Shown one piece after another: positions 6,515-10,076 of a DNA stretch of 10,076 bases (the first letter of the stretch is position 1; every line of letters starts with the position of its first letter). The notes under the pieces were generated by a model that saw only the letters and a list, made by a program, of their open reading frames with translations, was not told the DNA's origin and searched no databases. A program made the translations under genes and the position numbers. Source of the DNA: Chrysochromulina tobinii (lineage: Eukaryota; Haptophyta; Prymnesiales; Chrysochromulinaceae); NCBI GenBank assembly GCA_001275005.1, contig JWZX01001633.1, forward strand, positions 1-10,076, given 5' to 3'.

Positions 6515-8038
6515 TTACAGATACAACTGAAATCCACTCCTGCCCTTCACCACGTCTCGCACCGCTTTTTCCCCTGCATCTCCGATGTTGTTGTGACCAA
6601 GCAACAGCTTGGTTAGGACCGCGTTGACCTTCAGCGCCTCCGCGATCGCCTTGGCGCTGTCGTCGCCGATTTTGTTGCTGTACAGGCGCAACTCGGTCAG
6701 GACCGCGTTGACCTTCAGCGCCTCCGCGATCGCCTTGGCACCATCGTCACCGATGGAGTTGAACCCGAGGTCCACCGAGGTCAAGACCGCGTTGACCTTC
6801 AGCGCCTCCGCGATCGCCTTGGCACCCTTGGGTCCGATCTCGTTTTTTGAGAGCCCGTTGAAGAGGGACAGGGTGGTCAAGACCGCGTTGACCTTCAGCG
6901 CCTCCGCGATTGCGATGGCACCCTCATCACCGATGCCGTTGACTTGGAGGTAGAGGGTGGTCACCACCACCATGAACTTCAGGTCAGACGCGATCAGGAT
7001 GGCGTCGGCGGGTTCTAGGCTCTGGCCCGAGAAGGTGGCCGCCGTCTGGTCGCATGTCATGCCCGAGAGCATGATGCCCTTCTCCATGCCCATCTTGGCG
7101 AGCTTCTTGGCCAACTCAACGTCGAACCTGTTCTTGAGCAAGTTGCAGTTCTTGAGCACCGACGTAGCAGGAATGAGATAGGCGACAAGCATGGCCGCAG
7201 GCACTTGGAGCCCCCTATTGGACAAGTTGAGCTCCGTGACGCTGTCCTCGCGCAGTTGCTGCACCGGAATGCCGCAAATGACTCCTGAGCCCGCACAGGC
7301 AACGGCTGCGATCGTCAGCCTCAGCGGTGGCTCTCCCTCCCCTGAGATGCAGCTGTTGAGAGCATCCTTAGCAGCACCATGTAGCAATGAAGGGCGGTCC
7401 CGGTCGCCCATCCCGCATTCCAGATTCGCGGCCCGAACGGCGGCCACGTCCACCACATAGCCGTAGCCATAGAGGCGCGCAAGCCCAGGCAGCATCCGCC
7501 CCGCTACGGCCGCGTCCCCGGGCCGGCCGGCCTCGATGAGCTGCTCCACGTCAAGGTCGGTGATCTCATCCAGACGTGTGGGAACTGGCTGCCCGTCGCG
7601 GTGGCACAGGCGCGAGCAGAGGACACGTTGCGCCAGCGCCCGCCAAGATCGAGTCACGCCCTTGAGCTCCGCCAACGTGGCCATGTCCACCAGGCCCAGA
7701 GCAGCCTCCATGGCGTCCGCCGAGAACGAGGGCTGCTGCAGTGGCTCGGGTGGTGCTGTGGAGCTGGCCGGCTGCTGCAGCGCCTCAACGTCTTCCGGTA
7801 CAAATGCCGGCTCGGCGTTTTGCGGCGCGTGCTCTTCCGCGCTGCCAAAGGCACTACCCGCGCCGATGAGCGTGCAGAGTTCAGGAGCGCGCTTGCCGTT
7901 GAGTCGGGAGGCGATCGCGCGCTGGAGGTGCTTGATCGCGATGGGGGCGTCGAGATAGAGGGCGTCCTCGATGAGCTGGATGAGCTGGAAGAGCGAAAGC
8001 TCATCAGAGCTCGGCCATGTGTAGTCTGGGTCGTTCAA
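6515..8038 (-). CDS. Leucine-rich-repeat (RI-type) protein with Skp1/F-box-like N-terminal region, 5' end unresolved
   Basis: About 507 residues shown, ending GFQLYL plus TAA. Residues about 265-500 are leucine-rich repeats of the ribonuclease-inhibitor type; the last four 28-residue repeats share AKAIAEALKVNAVLT and are nearly identical in DNA. Such proteins are protein-interaction scaffolds. Residues 11-54 (DELSLFQLIQLIEDALYLD and following) resemble the two helices at the C-terminal half of Skp1, and residues 105-145 (a Leu-rich stretch then TRSWRALAQRV) resemble an F-box; both are weak matches by eye. Start problem: codon 8038-8036 is TTG, the frame stays open to a TAG at 8077-8075, and the first in-frame ATG is at 7711 (residue 110), after the Skp1-like part. 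An upstream exon is likely, with acceptor candidates such as CACAG near 8068. Role in an SCF-type ubiquitin ligase is speculation. Confidence 0.75.
   Translation of the reverse strand: MNDPDYTWPSSDELSLFQLIQLIEDALYLDAPIAIKHLQRAIASRLNGKRAPELCTLIGAGSAFGSAEEHAPQNAEPAFVPEDVEALQQPASSTAPPEPLQQPSFSADAMEAALGLVDMATLAELKGVTRSWRALAQRVLCSRLCHRDGQPVPTRLDEITDLDVEQLIEAGRPGDAAVAGRMLPGLARLYGYGYVVDVAAVRAANLECGMGDRDRPSLLHGAAKDALNSCISGEGEPPLRLTIAAVACAGSGVICGIPVQQLREDSVTELNLSNRGLQVPAAMLVAYLIPATSVLKNCNLLKNRFDVELAKKLAKMGMEKGIMLSGMTCDQTAATFSGQSLEPADAILIASDLKFMVVVTTLYLQVNGIGDEGAIAIAEALKVNAVLTTLSLFNGLSKNEIGPKGAKAIAEALKVNAVLTSVDLGFNSIGDDGAKAIAEALKVNAVLTELRLYSNKIGDDSAKAIAEALKVNAVLTKLLLGHNNIGDAGEKAVRDVVKGRSGFQLYL
6594..6960 (-). 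repeat. In-frame 84-bp LRR-coding tandem repeat
   Basis: The motif GACCGCGTTGACCTTCAGCG begins at 6617 (one repeat-flank difference), 6701, 6785 and 6881, spacing 84, 84 and 96 bp. 84 bp is one 28-residue LRR unit; the 96-bp step has four extra residues (FNGLSKNE region). The conserved half of each unit is almost identical at DNA level, while the beta-strand/loop half varies. Confidence 0.85.
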
Positions 8039-8165
8039 ATCAATAAAGGAGTGTGCCTGTCCTCCGCCTGTGTTCTACCAACGTAAGAGGGCCCCGCTCG
8101 CGCGCGGCCTTCCAGCGCGCCCAATGATCAGCCAGCCGTAGGACAGCCACACTCCTTTATTGATT
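8038..8165. repeat. 26-bp inverted repeat with 76-bp spacer
   Basis: Left arm 8038-8063 begins AATCAATAAAGGAGTGTG and ends CTGTCCT; right arm 8140-8165 is its reverse complement with one mismatch. Each arm carries AATAAA on one strand. The pair straddles the open 5' end of the LRR gene and could form a stem-loop in its leader, or be a small palindromic element. Confidence 0.85.
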
Positions 8166-8670
8166 CGGGAGTGGGTGCGAGGACGGGTGCGCGGTGAGAC
8201 AAAAAGTGGGAGAGAAGGTAGAGCTGCGCGCGCGCGTTGTGTCCCGGCCGGCCGCCGTCGGCGTCGGCCCTTGAAAACACAACTCCGACCTTCCCTCGCC
8301 TCGCAAATCTCGCGCGCGCGCACCAGCGCAGCGCGCAGCGCGCACCACCCCGCCGCACGCAACCACCGCTGCACAATTCTGTGAGTTGGTTATCATACGC
8401 GCCAGTGCGTTGTGTCCCCGCGCGCGCCGTCTCGTCGGAGAATTTCGCTCACCTTTTCTCGTCGTTGCCCGTTGTCGCCGTTGTCTCGTGAATTTGAACC
8501 GACGGGACGCCGTTTCGACTCTCGCAGAGGGTCTAAGCGGAACGCAGGCAAAAAAGCTCCCGAGAACCCTCGGTGAGCGTCGGCGCGAAGGTGGGCCGCT
8601 GTCGCCTCCCACGCTGGCGCGTCGGGCCGCCTGGCGCGTGATTTCGATCCAGTAGACACGCTGCCACTGG
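8166..8670. other. GC-rich intergenic region, no gene supported
   Basis: About 500 bp with many CG-rich runs (for example CGCGCGCGC near 8310) and a 12-bp repeat GCGTTGTGTCCC at about 8234 and 8407. Open frames exist on both strands, but their peptides are Arg/Ala-rich with no motif, as expected by chance in GC-rich DNA. It probably holds the promoter and leader of the LRR gene on the minus strand. Confidence 0.5.
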
Positions 8671-9008
8671 ATGATGAGAAGCGGCTTCTCGCCGTCGGAC
8701 GAGGACGAGGCTGGTGGCGCACGCGAGTGCCACGGTTAGTGGAGACGCTATCCTGAAGGCATCTGCCAGGCTTGCCGCGCACGGAGCATCCGCCGCAGCC
8801 AGCTGGTGAGCTGAGGCGCCTCATCCTCGGGGCAGTGGGCTCAACGCCGAGGCGATCAGCTCGTCGCAGAACCGGATGTGTGGCTGCAGCACCGCCCGTA
8901 GCGCATGAGGCGCAGGACAACAGATGGCTCCAGGACAGCGCAGATATCGTCGCATGGGCGGCTCACGGCATGCCGGAGTCGCCTCATGAGATATCCCGAC
9001 CGGGCTGA
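8671..9008 (+). CDS. Weak candidate: two-exon hypothetical gene
   Basis: An ATG at 8671 opens a short acidic reading frame (MMRSGFSPSDEDEAGG) that meets a stop at 8737. Just before the stop is a donor-like GTTAGT (8735). Removing 8735-8769, which ends CTGCCAG, joins it in frame to an open stretch ending TGA at 9008. The product would be about 100 residues, with a basic centre and the segment DSADIVAWAAHGMPESPHEI. I recognise no family. A 35-nt intron is very short, and the frame may be chance. Confidence 0.2.
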
Positions 9009-9265
9009 TGATCGGAGAGCATCACTCTCCTTGCGTAGGGGAGCACTGTGCATACTCGCGTGTGTCGTACAGGGTTCTTGTGTGCATAATGTAGGTACTC
9101 CGTACTGCAGTGTGCGTCATACGTCGACCACTCTTTATCTTAGGATCGCAAATCACTCTATAACATACACACTACTGAGAAAAGGCGAGAGAATGTGTTT
9201 TGGAGCTCGAATTGTGGAGCTGTGTGGCCAAATGGTTCACGGGTCGACATTCGAGCCGAAGCTGG

Positions 9266-9581
9266 ATTTCGATGCACATCTCCAAGGATCGTGAGACAGC
9301 ATATAGCTGGAGGGCCACAGATTGAGTCTAGGGACCATATGGACTCATACAGCACCGTGAATCACGCCATACCAAGTCACTGTCGCCACTCATATGTCAC
9401 ATTGTGACCCCGAGTACGGCCTGTTAGGTCGCGTTTTGGTCGCATTTCGGTACTTGGCCATGCAGAGTGACTTGTGATGGCGTGAATCTCTGTGTTGTAT
9501 GAGTCCATACAGTCATTAGACTCGATCTATGGCCCTCCAGCTATGTATTGTCTCGCGATCTTTGGAGATGTGCATCGAAAT
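9266..9581. repeat. Internal palindromic unit, copy 1
   Basis: Begins ATTTCGATGCACATCTCC and ends with its reverse complement GGAGATGTGCATCGAAAT. Arms of about 110-115 bp (including GGAGGGCCACAGAT and ATGGACTCATACA) pair around a non-palindromic core containing CACATTGTGACCCCGAGTAC. The inverted similarity extends outward to 9242 and 9605. Confidence 0.85.
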
Positions 9582-9624
9582 CCGGCCTCGGCTCGAATAT
9601 CGACCTTCTTATTCTCTAAAGCCC

Positions 9625-9942
9625 ATTTCGATGCACATCTCCAAAGATCGCGAGACAGCATATAGCTGGAGGGCCACAGATCGAGTCTAGGGACCATATG
9701 GACTCATACAGCACCGTGAATCACACCATCACAAGTCACTGTTGCCACTCAGATGTCACATTGTGACCCCGAGTACGGCCTGTGAGGTCGCGTTTTGGTC
9801 GCATTTCGGTTCTCAGGGCCTTGCAGAGCGACCTGTACTGGCGTGATTCTCGGTGCTGTATGAGTCCATATAGTCCCTAGACTCGATCTATGGCCCTCCA
9901 GCTATGTATTGTCTCGCGATCTTTGGAGATGTGCATCCAAAT
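9625..9942. repeat. Internal palindromic unit, copy 2
   Basis: Direct repeat of copy 1, same orientation, with scattered substitutions. Starts ATTTCGATGCACATCTCC and ends GGAGATGTGCATCCAAAT. Separated from copy 1 by 43 bp, of which about 20 bp (CTTCTTATTCTCTAAAGCCC) has no counterpart elsewhere in the element. Confidence 0.85.
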
Positions 9943-10076
9943 CCGGCCTCGGCTCGATTATCGACCTGTGAACCATTTGGCCACAGTGAGCTCCACAATT
10001 CGAGCTCCAAAACACATTCTCTCGCCTTTTCTCAGTAGTGTGTATGTTATAGAGTGATTTGTGATCCTAAGATAAA

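Larger units (their letters stand above)
9134..10076. mobile_element. Foldback/long-TIR element, non-autonomous
   Basis: The left end TTTATCTTAGGATC (9134) is the inverse of the last bases of the window. The first 88 bp of the two arms differ at one position, and the inverted similarity continues, with small gaps, inward to the internal units. No transposase-like frame is present. Long terminal inverted repeats with no coding capacity suggest a foldback element or a non-autonomous Mutator-type element. Base composition is clearly less GC-rich than the genes. The target-site duplication cannot be checked because the right flank is outside the window. Confidence 0.8.

Noticed and set aside
8157-8612. 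Arg-rich minus-strand open frame as an upstream exon of the LRR gene
   Set aside because: No BTB/Skp1 N-terminal motif is visible in it, and its composition is that of random GC-rich DNA.
9134-9294. Open frames within the foldback element
   Set aside because: Short, crossing the inverted arms, with no transposase or other domain.

Overview
The window looks like GC-rich nuclear DNA of a unicellular eukaryotic alga. A haptophyte is my best guess; a dinoflagellate or pelagophyte is possible. The guess rests on a spliced gene with AG|GT and AG|GC introns full of short tandem repeats, an LRR protein with near-identical 28-residue repeats, and a foldback-type mobile element. There is no sign of operons, Shine-Dalgarno-led genes, rRNA or tRNA.

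Layout. (1) 1-4308, minus strand: a gelsolin/severin-family actin-binding protein with an added coiled-coil tail. By eye I can join eleven exons (E1 4308-3517, E2 3408-3350, E3 3247-3028, E4 2877-2765, E5 2689-2518, E6 2367-2265, E7 2143-2044, E8 1965-1788, E9 1403-1296, E10 1070-867, E11 741-439) into one open frame of about 783 residues. All ten introns start with GT or GC, end with AG, and are followed by an exon starting GT or GC. (2) 4309-4574: a short divergent promoter region. (3) 4575-5306, plus strand: an intronless Ulp1-type cysteine protease closest to the NEDD8 protease NEDP1/SENP8, with catalytic His, Asp, Gln and Cys visible. (4) 5368-6273, minus: an intronless Cys-rich, probably zinc-binding protein of unknown function, whose stop lies 61 bp from that of the protease. 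(5) 6515-about 8038, minus: a leucine-rich-repeat protein of the ribonuclease-inhibitor type with possible Skp1-like and F-box-like segments near its N-terminus; its true start is unresolved. A 26-bp inverted repeat sits at its 5' end. (6) 8166-9133: GC-rich sequence with at most one weak two-exon gene candidate. (7) 9134-10076: a foldback element with long terminal inverted repeats enclosing two copies of an internally palindromic unit of about 316 bp. It runs to the last base of the window.

The most striking content is in the introns of the gelsolin-like gene. In several of them the intron's 5' end is a copy of the following exon's 5' end, as expected if the intron arose by tandem duplication across an AG|GT or AG|GC site. 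Other introns carry extra copies of their own donor or acceptor junction. Many are filled with a 10-bp repeat whose core on the coding strand is CTGAT, which fits the branch-point consensus CTRAY. One intron (1404-1787) is a tandem array of five complete intron-like units. The three neighbouring genes have no evident introns of this kind.

Functionally the genes do not form a pathway. Two could touch ubiquitin-like modification (the NEDP1-like protease and, more speculatively, the Skp1/F-box-like LRR protein), but nothing in the sequence shows that they act together.
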